NCBI GenBank assembly: GCA_023362775.1
Contig: JALMGJ010000003.1
Span: 581,001-645,000 of the forward strand
Origin: Charina bottae
Taxonomy: Eukaryota > Chordata > Lepidosauria > Squamata > Charinaidae
DNA: 64,000 nt
Reading direction: 5' to 3'
Shown here in pieces: positions 51,972 to 62,005 of this stretch (the stretch's first letter is position 1; every line of letters begins with the position of its first letter). Under the pieces are notes generated by a model. That model saw only the letters and a program-made list of their open reading frames with translations, was not told the DNA's origin and did no database searches. The translations under genes were made by a program, and so were the position numbers.

Positions 51972-53550
51972 AGCTGCTCAAAAAAATAAAGGGAACACTG
52001 AAATAAGACATCCTAGATCTGAATGAATGAAATATTCGTATTAATTACTTTGTTCATTACATAGTTGAATGTGCTGACAACAAAATCACACAAAAAGCAA
52101 TGGAAATCAAATGTAAGCAACCCCTGGAGGTCTGGATGTGGAGTTACACTCAAAAATTAAAGTGGAAAAGAACACTACAGGCTGATCCAACGTTTATGTA
52201 ATGTCCTTAAAACAAGTCAAAATGAGGCTCAGTAGTGTGTGTGGCCTCCACGTGCCTGTATGACCTCCCTACAACGCCTGGGCATGCTCCTGATGAGGTG
52301 GCGGATGGTCTCCTAAGGGATCTCCTCCCACACCTGGACTAAAGCATCCCCCAACTCCTGGACAGTCTGTGGTGCAACGTGGTGTTGGTGGATGGAGCGA
52401 GACATGATGTCCCAGATGTGCTCAATTGGATTCAGGTCTGGGGAACGGGCGGGCCAGTCCATAGCATCAATGCCTTCGTCTTGCAGGAACTGCTGGCACA
52501 CTCCAGCCACATGAGGTCTAGCATTGTCTTGCATTAGGAGGAACCCAGGGCCAACCGCACCAGCATATGGTCTCACAAGGGGTCTGAGGATCTCATCTCG
52601 GTACCTAATGGCAGTCAGGCTACCTCTGGCGAGCACATGGAGGGCTGTGCGGCCCCCTAAAGAAATGCCACCCCACACCATTACTGACCCACTGCCAAAC
52701 CGGTCATGCTGGAGGATGTTGCAGGCAGCAGAACATTCTCCACGGCGTCTCCAGACCCTGTCACGTCTGTCACATGTGCTCAGTGTGAACCTGCTTTCAT
52801 CTGTGAAGAGCACAGGGCGCCAGTGGCGAAGTTGCCAATCTTGTGTTCTCTGGCAAATGCCAAACGTCCTGCACGGTGTTGGGCTGTAAGCACAACCCCC
52901 ACCTGTGGACGTCGGGCCCTCATACCACCCTCATGGAGTCTGTTTCTGACCGTTTGAGCAGCCACACGAACATTTGTGGCCCACTGGAGGTGATTTTGCA
53001 GGGCTCTGGCAGTGCTCCTCCTGTCCCTCCTTGCACAAAGGCAGAGGTAGCGGTCCTGCTGCTGGGTTGTTGCCCTCCTACGGCCTCCTCCACGTCTCCT
53101 GATGTACTGACCTGTCTCCTGGTAGCGCCTCCATGCTCTGGACACTATGCTGACAGACACAGCAAACCTTCTTGCCACAGCTCGCATTGATGTGCCATCC
53201 TGGATGAGCTGCACTACCTGAGCCACTTGTGTGGGTTGTAGACTCCGTCTCATGCTACCACTAGAGTGGAAGCACCGCCAGCATTCAAAAGTGACCAAAC
53301 CATCAGCCAGAAAGCATAGCAACTGAGAAGTGGTCTGTGGTCACCACCTGCAGATCCACTCCTTTATTGGGGCTGTCTTGCTAACTGCCTATGCTTTCCG
53401 CCTGTTGTCTATTCCATGTGCACAACAGCATGTGAAATTGATTGTCAATCAGTGTTGCTACCCAAGTGGACAGTTTGATTTCACAGAAGTGTGATTGACT
53501 TGGACTTACATTGTGTTGTTTCAGTGTTCCCTTTATTTTTTTGAGCAGTG
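51972..53550 (-). mobile_element. Tc1-type DNA transposon, 1.58 kb
   Basis: The ends are inverted repeats containing CTGCTCAAAAAAATAAAGGG followed by AACACTGAAA (complement at about 53519-53548), with TA duplications at 51970-51971 and 53551-53552. The interior is one transposase gene on the - strand. Only a few mismatches separate the ends and the coding region has a single frameshift, so the copy is fairly young. The sequence type is one I recognise from teleost fish and lampreys, where horizontal transfer has been proposed. Confidence 0.92.
52313..53253 (-). pseudogene. Tc1 transposase (DD34E), one frameshift
   Basis: The likely start is the ATG at 53253 (MRRSLQPTQ). The N-terminal paired-like DNA-binding region has two helix-turn-helix parts ([20 protein letters not shown] and a second after RRTTQ-like sequence), joined by a GRRRA AT-hook-like link. 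A shift near 52850 moves reading to 52813-52313, with the catalytic residues D in LFTDESRF, D in MQDNARPH and E in DLNPIEHIWD. The last two are 34 residues apart, as in Tc1. All three catalytic residues are intact; total length about 310 residues is normal. Confidence 0.9.
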
Positions 53551-53565
53551 TATATATATATATAA

Positions 53566-53896
53566 GGTAAGGTTTCCCCTTCCAGTCGTGTCCAGTTCTA
53601 GAGCCGGTGCTCATCTCTGATTCTCGGCCGAGGGAGCCAGCGTTGTCCATAGACGCTTCCGTGGTCATGTGGCCAGCATGACCAAACGCCAAGGTGCAAG
53701 GAACGCTATTACCTTCCCACCAGAGTGGTACCTATTTATCTACTTGCATTTTTACGTGCTTTCGAACTGCTAGGTTGGCAGGAGCTGGACGACAACGGGA
53801 GCTCACCCCATTACGCGGTGCTTCCGGGTCTCGAACTGCCAACCTGCCGTCCTTTTGTTCAACAGTCAGTAGTCTTAACCTTTACGCCACCGTGTC
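53566..53896 (-). mobile_element. Sauria-type SINE
   Basis: The - strand head starts near 53896 (GACACGGTGGCGTAAAGG). The B-box-like GTTCGAGACCCGG and body words follow the copy at 776-1113, and the 3' end has GGACACGACTGG, then AAACCTTACC. Flanks are TA repeats (TATATATATATA), so the duplication is not distinct. It lies immediately beside the Tc1 element. Confidence 0.82.
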
Positions 53897-53913
53897 ATAT
53901 ATATATATTGTGT

Positions 53914-54100
53914 AGACCCTGATGCTGGGAAAGACTGAAGGCAAAAGGAGAAGGGGACGGCAGAGGATGAGATGGTTAGATAGCATCACCGATGTAACGA
54001 ACATGAATTTGAGTAAACTCCGGGAGACAGTGGAGGACAGGAAGGCCTGGCGTGCTATGGTCCATGAGGTCACGAAGAGTCGGACACGACTAAACGACTG

Positions 54101-54102
<2 letters not shown>
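53914..54102 (+). mobile_element. BovB LINE 3' end (5'-truncated)
   Basis: It covers ACCCTGATGCTGGGAAAGAC to AGTCGGACACGACTAAACGA and tail CTGAACAACAACA, then a TA array. It is nearly identical to 57307-57500, including the run GGCAAAAGGAGAAGGGGACG. Confidence 0.92.
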
Positions 54103-54157
<55 letters not shown>

Positions 54158-54176
54158 GTTTGTGTGTGTGTGTGTG

Positions 54177-54210
<34 letters not shown>

Positions 54211-54213
54211 TAC

Positions 54214-54252
<39 letters not shown>

Positions 54253-54253
54253 G

Positions 54254-54311
<58 letters not shown>
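54103..54311. repeat. Compound (TA)n/(GT)n/(CA)n microsatellite
   Basis: TA units (54111-54152) are followed by GT, TA, CA, GT, TA and CA blocks to 54311. The alternating purine-pyrimidine and mirrored GT/CA order can form Z-DNA or cruciforms. Open frames here are artefacts. Confidence 0.95.
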
Positions 54312-54313
<2 letters not shown>

Positions 54314-57300
54314 CAGTCCCCTTCATGGATCACTGCCTTGTCGTGACGAAGGGGCTTGCGTAACTCAATGAAGTCAGGTCAAGAAGAACAGGTCATGACG
54401 GAGAGTTCTGACAAAACGTGGTCCAAAACTGGAGGAGGGAATGGCAAACCACTCCAGTATCCTTGCCAAGAAAACCCATGGACAGTATCAAAAGGCTAAA
54501 AGATATGATGCCGGAAGATGAGCCCCTCAGGTCGGAAGGTGTCCAAAATGCTACTGGGGAAGAGCGGAGGGCATTCCAAGTAGCTCCAGAAAGAGTGAAA
54601 CGGCTGGGCCAAAGCCAAAAGGACGCTTAGTTGTGGATGTGTCTGGAAGTGGAAGGAAAGTCCGATGCTGTAAAGAACAATATTGCATAGGAACCTGGAA
54701 TGTAAGATCTATGAATCAAGGTAAGCTGGATGTGGTCACACATGAGATGACAAGATTGAACATCGACATCTTGGGAATCAGCGAACTAAAATGGACAGGA
54801 ATGGGTGAATTTAATTCAGGAGACCATAGTACTGTGGGCAAGAATCTCTTAGAAGAAATGGAGTAGCTCTCATAGTCAATAAAAGAGTGGGAAAGGCAGT
54901 ACTGGGGTACAACCTCAAAAACGACAGAATGCTTTCAGTTCGAATCCAAGGCAAACCATTCAACATCACAGTGATCCAAGTCTATGCCCCAACCACTGAT
55001 GCCGAAGAAGCTGAAGTTGACCGGTTCTATGAAGACCTACAACACCTTCTAGAACTAACACCAAAAAAAGATGTCCTTTTCATCATAGGGGACTGGAATG
55101 CTAAAGTAGGAAGTCAAAAAATAACCGGAATAACAGGCAAGTTCGGCCTCGGAGTACAAAATGAAGCAGGGCAAAGGCTAATAGAGTTTTGTCAAGAGAA
55201 CACGCTGGTCATAGCAAACACTCTTTTTCAACAACACAAGAGACGACTCTACACATGGACATCACCAGATGGTCAATACGGAAATCAGATTGATTATATA
55301 CTTTGCAGCCAAAGATGGAGAAGCTCTATACAATCAGCAAAAACAAGACCTGGAGCTGACTGTGGCTCAGATCATGAGCTTCTTATCGCAAAATTTAGGC
55401 ATAAATTGAAGAACGTAGAGAAAACCACTAGACCAATCAGGTATGACCTAAATCATATCCCTTATGAATATACAGTGGAGGTGAGGAATAGATTTAAAGG
55501 ATTAGATCTGGTAGACAGAGTGCCTGAAGAACTATGGATGGAGGTTCGTAACATTGTATAGGAGGCAGCAACTAAAACCATCCCAAAGAAAAAGAAATGC
55601 AAGAAAGCAAAGTGGCTGACTGATGAGGCTTTACAAATAGCTGAGGAAAGAAGGGAAGCAAAAGGCAAGGGAGAAAGGGAAAGATATAAACAACTGAATG
55701 CAGAATTCCAGAGAATAGCAAGGAGAGATAAGAAGGCCTTCTTAAATGAACAATGCAAAGAAATCGAGGAAAACAATAGAATGGGGAAGACTAGAGATCT
55801 CTTCAAGAAAATCGGAGATATCAAGGGAAAGTTTTGTGCAAAGATGGGCATGATAAAGGACAAAAAAGGCAGGGACCTAACAGAAGCAGAAGAGATTAAG
55901 AAGAGGTGGCAAGAATACACAGAAGAACTATACAAGAAAGATCTTAATATCCCTGATAAATACGATGGTGTGGTCACTGACCTTGAGCCGGACATCCTAG
56001 AGAGTGAAGTCAAGTGGGCCTTAGGAAGCATTACTAACAACAACGCTAGTGGAGAAGACAGTATCCCAGCTGAGCTATTTAAAATCCTAAAAGATTAAAG
56101 TGCTGCACTCAATATGCCAACAAATTTGGAAAACTCAACAGTGGCCACAGGATTGGAAAAGGTCAGTTTACGTTCCAATTCCAAAGAAAGGCAATGCCAA
56201 AGAATGTTCAAACTACCGTACAATTGCGCTCATTTCACATGCTAGCAAGGTTATGCTCAAAATCCTACAAGCTAGGCTTCAGCAGTATGTGAACCGAGAA
56301 CTACCAGAAGTGCAAGCTGGGTTTCGAAGAGGCAGAGGAACTAGAGATCAGATTGCCAACATTCGCTGGATCATGGAAAAAGCAAGAGAGTTCCAGAAAA
56401 ACATCTACTTCTGCTTCATTGACTACGCTAAAGCCTTTGATTGTGTGGATCACAAAAACTGTGGCAAATTCTTAAAGAGATGGGAGTACCAGACCACCTT
56501 ACCTGTCTCCTGAGAAACCTGTATGCGGGTCAAGAAGCAACAGTTAGAACCGGACATGGAACAACCGACTGGTTCAAAATTGGGAAAGGAGTACAACAAG
56601 GCTGTATATTATCACCCTGCTTATTTAACTTATATGCAGAGTACATCATGAGAAATGCTGGGCTGGATGAATCACAAGCCGGAGTTAAGATTGCGGGGAG
56701 AAATATCAACAACCTCAGATATGCAGACGATACCACCCTAATGGCAGAAAGTGAAGAGGAACTAAAGAGCCTCTTGATGAGGGTGAAAGAGGAGAGTGCA
56801 AAAGCTGGCTTGAAACTCAACATTAAAAAAACCCAGATCATGGCATCTGGTCCCATCACTTCCTGGCAAATAGAAGGGGAGGAAATGGAAGCAGTGACAG
56901 ATTTTATTTTCTTGGGCTCCAAGATCACCGCAGACGGTGACTGCAGCCATGAAATTAAAAGACGCTTGCTCCTTGGGAGGAAAGCTATGGCAAACCTAGA
57001 CAGCATATTAAAAAGCAGAGACATCACCTTGCCGACAAAGGTCCATATAGTTAAAGCTATGGTTTTTCCAGTAGTAATGTATGGCTGTGAGAGTTGGACC
57101 ATAAGGAAGGCTGAGCGCCGAAGAATTGATGCTTTCGAACTGTGGGTGCTGGAGAAGACTCTTGAGAGTCCCTTGGACTGCAAGGAGGTCAAACCAGTCA
57201 ATCCTAAAGGAAATCAACCCTGACTGCTCATTGGAAGGACAGATGCTGAAGCTGAAGCTCAAATACTTTGGCCACCTAATGTGAAGCGAGGACTCACTGG

Positions 57301-57500
57301 AAAAGACCCTGATGCTGGGAAAGACTGAAGGCAAAAGGAGAAGGGGACGGCAGAGGATGAGATGGTTAGATAGCATCACCGATGTAATGAACATGAATTT
57401 GAGTAAACTCCGGGAGACGGTGGAGGACAGGAAGGCTTGGCGTGCTATGGTCCATGAGGTCACGAAGAGTCGGACACGACTAAACGACTGAACAACAACA
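54312..57500 (+). mobile_element. Full-length BovB LINE
   Basis: The leader starts near 54312 (ACAGTCCCCTTCATGGATCA, then TCGTGACGAAGGGGC). A short frame (54418-54630) precedes the main protein. The 3' end is AGTCGGACACGACTAAACGA, CTGAACAACAACAAC, followed by a TA/GT microsatellite. It is of the subfamily closest to the BovB known in ruminants and snakes, the classic example of horizontal transfer between those groups. Confidence 0.93.
54418..57467 (+). pseudogene. BovB endonuclease-reverse transcriptase with several breaks
   Basis: An upstream frame 54418-54630 is followed by 54633-54866 (IGTWNVRSMNQ, ISELKWTGMGEF). A shift at about 54870 leads to 54887-55561 with IIGDWNAKVGS, WTSPDGQYGNQIDYIL and GSDHELLIA. 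A TAG at 55559-55561 and another stop near 56096 interrupt the middle. RT motifs are IPIPKKGNAKECSNYRTIAL, FRRGRGTRDQIANI, CFIDYAKAFDCVDH, then after a shift near 56455 VQQGCILSPCLFN and the active-site RYADDTTLM. The C-terminal domain is shifted again near 57200, and the YFGHLM motif is followed by a stop in place of the first R. Catalytic residues are intact. Confidence 0.9.
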
Positions 57501-57637
57501 ACATATATACAGTATATATATACAGTGTGTGTGTGTATATATATATGTATATATAAATATAATACAGTGTGTGTATATATACACACACACACACACAGTG
57601 TGTTTGTGTATATATATATATATATACACACACACTG

Positions 57638-57714
<77 letters not shown>

Positions 57715-57733
57715 TATATATATACTGTATATA
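57501..57733. repeat. Compound TA/GT/CA microsatellite
   Basis: The array follows the BovB tail (ATATATACAGTATATATA) and includes GT, TA (57645-57680) and CA (57681-57711) blocks. It separates two BovB 3' ends in opposite orientation. Confidence 0.95.
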
Positions 57734-58164
57734 TGTTGTTGTTGTTCAGTCGTTTAGTCGTGTCCGACTCTTCGTGACCTCATGGACCATAGCACGCCAG
57801 GCCTTCCTGTCCTCCACCGTCTCCCGGAGTTTACTCAAATTCATGTTCATTACATCGGTGATGCTATCTAACCATCTCATCCTCTGCCGTCCCCTTCTCC
57901 TTTTGCCTTCAGTCTTTCCCAGCATCAGGGTCTTCTCCAGTGAGTCCTCGCTTCGCATTTGGTGGCCAAAGTATTTGAGCTTCAGCTTCAGCATCTGTCC
58001 TTCCAATGAGCAGTCAGGGTTGATTTCCTTTAGGATTGACTGGTTTGACCTCCTTGCAGTCCAAGGGACTCTCAAGAGTCTTCTCCAGCACCCACAGTTC
58101 GAAAGCATCAATTCTTCGGCGCTCTGCCTTCCTTATGGTCCAACTCTCACAGCCATACATTACT
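57734..58164 (-). mobile_element. BovB LINE 3' end in reverse orientation
   Basis: The - strand carries the tail (TTGTTGTTGTTCAGTCG on +), the 3' end and the C-terminal coding block up to [13 protein letters not shown] at about 58150. It is nearly identical to 57060-57490 in inverted orientation. The two form an inverted pair of roughly 430-bp arms around the 57501-57733 microsatellite. Confidence 0.92.
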
Positions 58165-58189
58165 GGTGTGTATATACACACACATTACA

Positions 58190-58220
<31 letters not shown>

Positions 58221-58248
58221 CACTTTTATATTATATTTTATATACACA

Positions 58249-58286
<38 letters not shown>

Positions 58287-58400
58287 TATACTATATATAT
58301 ATAGTGTGTGTGTATATCTATATCTATATCTATATCTATATCTATATCTATATATCTATATATATATATAAATATATACATACACACACACTGTATATAT

Positions 58401-58436
<36 letters not shown>

Positions 58437-58503
58437 CACATATAGTGTGTGTATGTATGTATGTATGTATGTGTGTGTGTATGTGTGTGTGTATGTATGT
58501 ATG

Positions 58504-58559
<56 letters not shown>

Positions 58560-58560
58560 T
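58165..58560. repeat. Compound CA/TA/TCTATA/GTAT microsatellite
   Basis: About 400 bp of CA, TA, ATCTAT (58313-58355), GT and GTAT (58450-58500) blocks ends with CA at 58520-58553. It abuts the start of the RTE-like LINE 3' end. Confidence 0.95.
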
Positions 58561-58579
58561 CATCATTGGCGATCAATCA

Positions 58580-58901
58580 TAGCCGAGTAAGATTGTCTTC
58601 CAAAGGTAAAATTTTAACAGTGGATCCGTAAGTGGCTATAAAAGCCAATTCTGGATCCTCACAACCTCCCACAATGAGGGCATAGGTTTCCAGGTGGGAG
58701 ACGGTCATGTTGAGGGTTTGCCTGACGTGCCTTCCTTTTAGCTCTTTTCTCCCTTTCGCCCTGTACTCGTGCTTCTTCAAAGTCCATAGCGCCATTAATA
58801 AAGGCTGACCTTTATTGAAACGCTCATGAGTTAGGGCTTCCCAGTTCTCAATGCTGATATTACATTTTTTTAAATTAGCTTTGAGAGTATCTTTGAATCT
58901 C
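58580..58901 (-). pseudogene. RTE-like LINE C-terminus after the insertion
   Basis: The frame 58903-58580 includes RFKDTLKANLKKCNISIENW and ALTHERFN. The C-terminal zinc-finger-like block follows in another phase (ETYALIVGGCEDPELAFIAT is the shifted reading). It corresponds to 13070-13380 of the deleted copy. Confidence 0.8.
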
Positions 58902-61462
58902 AACTTGAGTTTGTACGCTTCCGGGTGCTGAAGACGCCGGTGCGTTGAACCGAGCGCTCCTGGCTCGGCTCAGCTGTTTGCCTGCTTGCAGCGGTTTTTA
59001 AAGAAATAAAACTGCTGAAATCTCCCCTTTGAAGAAAAGGGGATCAGAAGATAAACCACAAGGGTCGCTGGAATCGTCGCTCTTTCCCAATTCCCGTTTT
59101 TCCACCACGGGAAAAAGGAAATTGAAGCGACGAAAGCGACTGGAAGGACCATCGTTATTGCTCTACAGGGAACAGCGAAATCTTTTCAGATGAGTAGCAC
59201 CTAAATTCAGCACTTTTAGTCACTGTTTTATATTTGTGTTTATTTTAACTTTACATATTATCTGCTAAGATCCTTCTATGGACATGACCGATGCTGCTGG
59301 TGATTGTGTAACTTTCTTGCTAAAGACGACTTGAGAAAATGGTGGGAGCTTAAAGAACAATGACTTTACTTGGAAGTGAAATGGAGTGACATTGACTATT
59401 GACGAATGGCTTATTTACTGAAGTGGGACTAATCTATTTTCCTCTCTGGATTTTGAATTTAAATGGGTTAATGTCTGCCTTTTATCTTATTTCTTTGTTT
59501 TTCTGCTTTTAATCTTGAGATGGTATTTTTTTTCCTTCTTTTTTCCGTAATGCATTTGGAAATTATTTGGATCATAATGGGTATTTTTGGAATATTTTTG
59601 TTTTAAACAGTTTTGGGAACTTTCTTATTATTTGGGACTTTAGTGGACTTTCTTGTTGCTTTTTGTCTTGGAGAGTGAAGACATTTGGAGTTGGGGCTTT
59701 TTCCTGTTCCCCCCCCTTCTCTTTTTTTTTCTTCTCTCTCTCCTCTTTGGGACTTGTGATTATAAGCTTGCCTGAGAACTGGATTGTTATTACATTTTCA
59801 AGGATATTTTGACTACAGCTAAAGGACTTACCCGTTGTACTCTTATCTTTTATTTTACTTTTATGTGAGAATTGTTGACTTTACCAAAGTACATTTTGCC
59901 CTTTTTTTTATGCAATATCTATTAAGAAAAAGCAGTATTACTTTTATTTTTTAATTTTTCATTGTATTTGGATTTTTTTCTCTCCTCTCTTTCCTCCTTT
60001 TTTCTTTTGAATCCTTAATAATTTTTTATCCCTCCTCTTCCCTTTTTCTTTTTTTTTTTATTATTGTTTATAGTGGTTCTCCTTTGTCTTTTGTTATTTT
60101 TCTTTTCTCTTTACAGGAATATTATATACAACCTGGTTACTGCGGTTGCAAGAATGAAGAGGGATAGATATAAGGAAATGGAGTCCATGGCTGCACCTTC
60201 AGAAGTACCAACATCAGATATGGGAAAAATATTGGATGCGATTACAGCACTGAATCCAAAAATGGATGATTTAACTACTGCCTTGGAAGAAAAGATGGTT
60301 ATTTTAACTGTTACCTTGGAGAAAAAGATGGATGACTTAATTACTTCTTTTGATATAAAAATAGATAAAAAGATGGACAATATTCTAGATCAACAAGTAG
60401 AAGAGAAAATGGAAGTGATGAAGGAAGACTCAGAAAAAGAATTTAGAAATGAAATACAGACTGTCAAAGAAATTGCAAATATTCTTCCAGGGGATTTTAA
60501 AGAGACACAAGGCCAGGTTAAGAAATTGGAGATTAAATCAGATTTTATTACTATGGAATATAATTTAGATGCTATTGTATTAGCAGAAATGAGAGAAGAA
60601 GAATGTATTTTGAGTCTGATAGGAGCTCTGGAAAAATTATATGAGAATATGAGAAAATATATAGTTGATACTTTAGTTCAATATTTAGAGACAGAAGAAG
60701 AAGACATGGACTCTGAGATAGATAAATTTTTTAGAGTTGACTCACATTATGTTAGAGATAAGAAATTGTCAAGATACTTTGTGAGAAAAGTTATAAAAGA
60801 GCAAAATCTGAAGAAATATTATAGCGAGAGATCAAAAATAGTAGGGTTGGGTATAACTTAAAAGAATTAAATCAGAATTTTTTCTTTTTGTTTGGAATCT
60901 GGGTTGTACAAATAGAAAAATTCTTTTCTTTTTATTTCTATATGCATAGTATAATAGTATAGTTGGGTATAAATTAAAAGATTTAAATTAGAATTTTTTA
61001 AATTAAAGTGTACCAACAATACAGGAATGGATGTTGAAACTATTAGAAATGGCAGAAAATGACAAATTGATTTGCCTACTAAAAGAAAAATTTTAATTAT
61101 TATTCTTTAATGAGTGGAAATCTGTGATGGACTATTTGCAAAAAGCAGGAGGAGTAAAGCTAAATATGGAGTATTTGTTGATTAGATTATAGATAAATAG
61201 TACATAATAGACAAGGAAAAATATATGAATGTTATATGAATAGCCAGCATGTTAAAACAAACTATCTATTTTATTCTTATGACCATAGACAGATCGGAGG
61301 TAATCTAATTTCTATGTATGTCTTTTTCTTTATTCTTTTTTTCTTTTTCTTTACTGCACTTTTCTTTTTCTTTTCTTTTAATTTGTATTTCTTTTTCCGT
61401 TTCATCTTTATTTTTTAGCTTTGTATATTTAAAAACCTAATAAAACTTAATAATAAAAAAAA
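58902..61462 (+). mobile_element. Internally deleted L1-like element (ORF1 retained, ORF2 mostly lost)
   Basis: The insert has a perfect 19-bp target duplication GAGAGTATCTTTGAATCTC (58883-58901 and 61463-61481) and ends AATAAAAAAAA, as made by L1-type target-primed insertion. It has a long leader (58902-60153), an intact ORF1, then about 150 bp before decayed ORF2 C-terminal words near 61010-61170 (QEWMLKLLEMAENDKLIC, FNEWKSVMDYLQK). A T-rich 3' UTR follows. Most of ORF2 is deleted. At 2.56 kb it is a non-autonomous but 5'-complete-looking copy. Confidence 0.85.
60154..60861 (+). CDS. L1-like ORF1 protein with coiled coil, intact
   Basis: An ATG at 60154 (MKRDRYKEMES) opens 235 codons to the stop at 60859-60861 without a break. 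Residues about 25-95 contain repeats of the type PKMDDLTTALEEKM, KKMDDLITSFDIKIDKKMDN and EEKMEVMKED, with heptad spacing of M/L/I, giving a strong coiled coil. The C-terminal half (ILSLIGALEKLYENMRKYIV to YFVRKVIKEQNLKKY) may be the RRM-CTD-equivalent region but is not a clear match. L1 ORF1 proteins are trimeric RNA-binding chaperones. An upstream in-phase stretch from about 60064 is hydrophobic leader and probably not coding. Confidence 0.7.
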   Translation: MKRDRYKEMESMAAPSEVPTSDMGKILDAITALNPKMDDLTTALEEKMVILTVTLEKKMDDLITSFDIKIDKKMDNILDQQVEEKMEVMKEDSEKEFRNEIQTVKEIANILPGDFKETQGQVKKLEIKSDFITMEYNLDAIVLAEMREEECILSLIGALEKLYENMRKYIVDTLVQYLETEEEDMDSEIDKFFRVDSHYVRDKKLSRYFVRKVIKEQNLKKYYSERSKIVGLGIT

Positions 61463-61482
61463 GAGAGTATCTTTGAATCTCT

Positions 61483-61966
61483 TTTGCTGTCCACCAATAT
61501 TCCGTTTTCCATTCTTAAGTTGGGAGTAAAGTAGCTGCTTTGGAAGACGATGGTCAGGCATTCGAACAACACGACCGGTCCAGCGAAGTTGATGTTGGAT
61601 GATCATTGTTTCAATGCTGGTGGTTTTCGCTTCTTGTAATACGCTAACATTAGTCCGCCTATCTTCCCAAGTAATTTGCAGAATTTTTCGGAGGCAGCGT
61701 TGATGGAATCTTTCAAGAAGTTGGAGGTGGCGTTTGTAGAGGGTCCATGTTTCACAGGCGTACAGAAGGGTTGGTAGTACAATGGCTTTGTAAACAAGCA
61801 TTTTGGTCTCCCTGGGAATGTCCCAATCCTCAAACACTCTACGCTTCATTCGGGAGAAAGCTACACTTGCAGAGCTCAGGCGATGCTGAATTTCAGCGTC
61901 GATCTCGGCTTTTGTAGATAGATGGCTGCCGAGATAAGAAAAGTGGTCGACATTTTCTAGTGACAC
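61483..61966 (-). pseudogene. RTE-like LINE thumb/C-terminal region before the insertion
   Basis: The frame reads SLENVDHFSYLGSHLSTKAE, RRVFEDWDIPRETKMLVYKA, PTLLYACETWTLYKRHLQLL, QLRWTGRVVRMPDHRLPKQL and QKRFKDT, and is cut by the L1-like insertion at 61482. It is the standard post-palm region (FSYLGS, Y-A-C-E-T-W) of RTE/L2-like polymerases. Confidence 0.88.
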
Positions 61967-62005
61967 ACCTTTAAGCTGGATAGATGGCGCTGCGGAGGGA
62001 TTGGT

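Noticed and set aside
52524..53190. Plus-strand frames across the Tc1 element
   Set aside because: They are antisense to the transposase with its DD34E residues on the - strand.
54070..58582. Frames made of alternating His/Thr, Val/Cys or Ile/Tyr
   Set aside because: They are translations of CA, GT and TA microsatellites.
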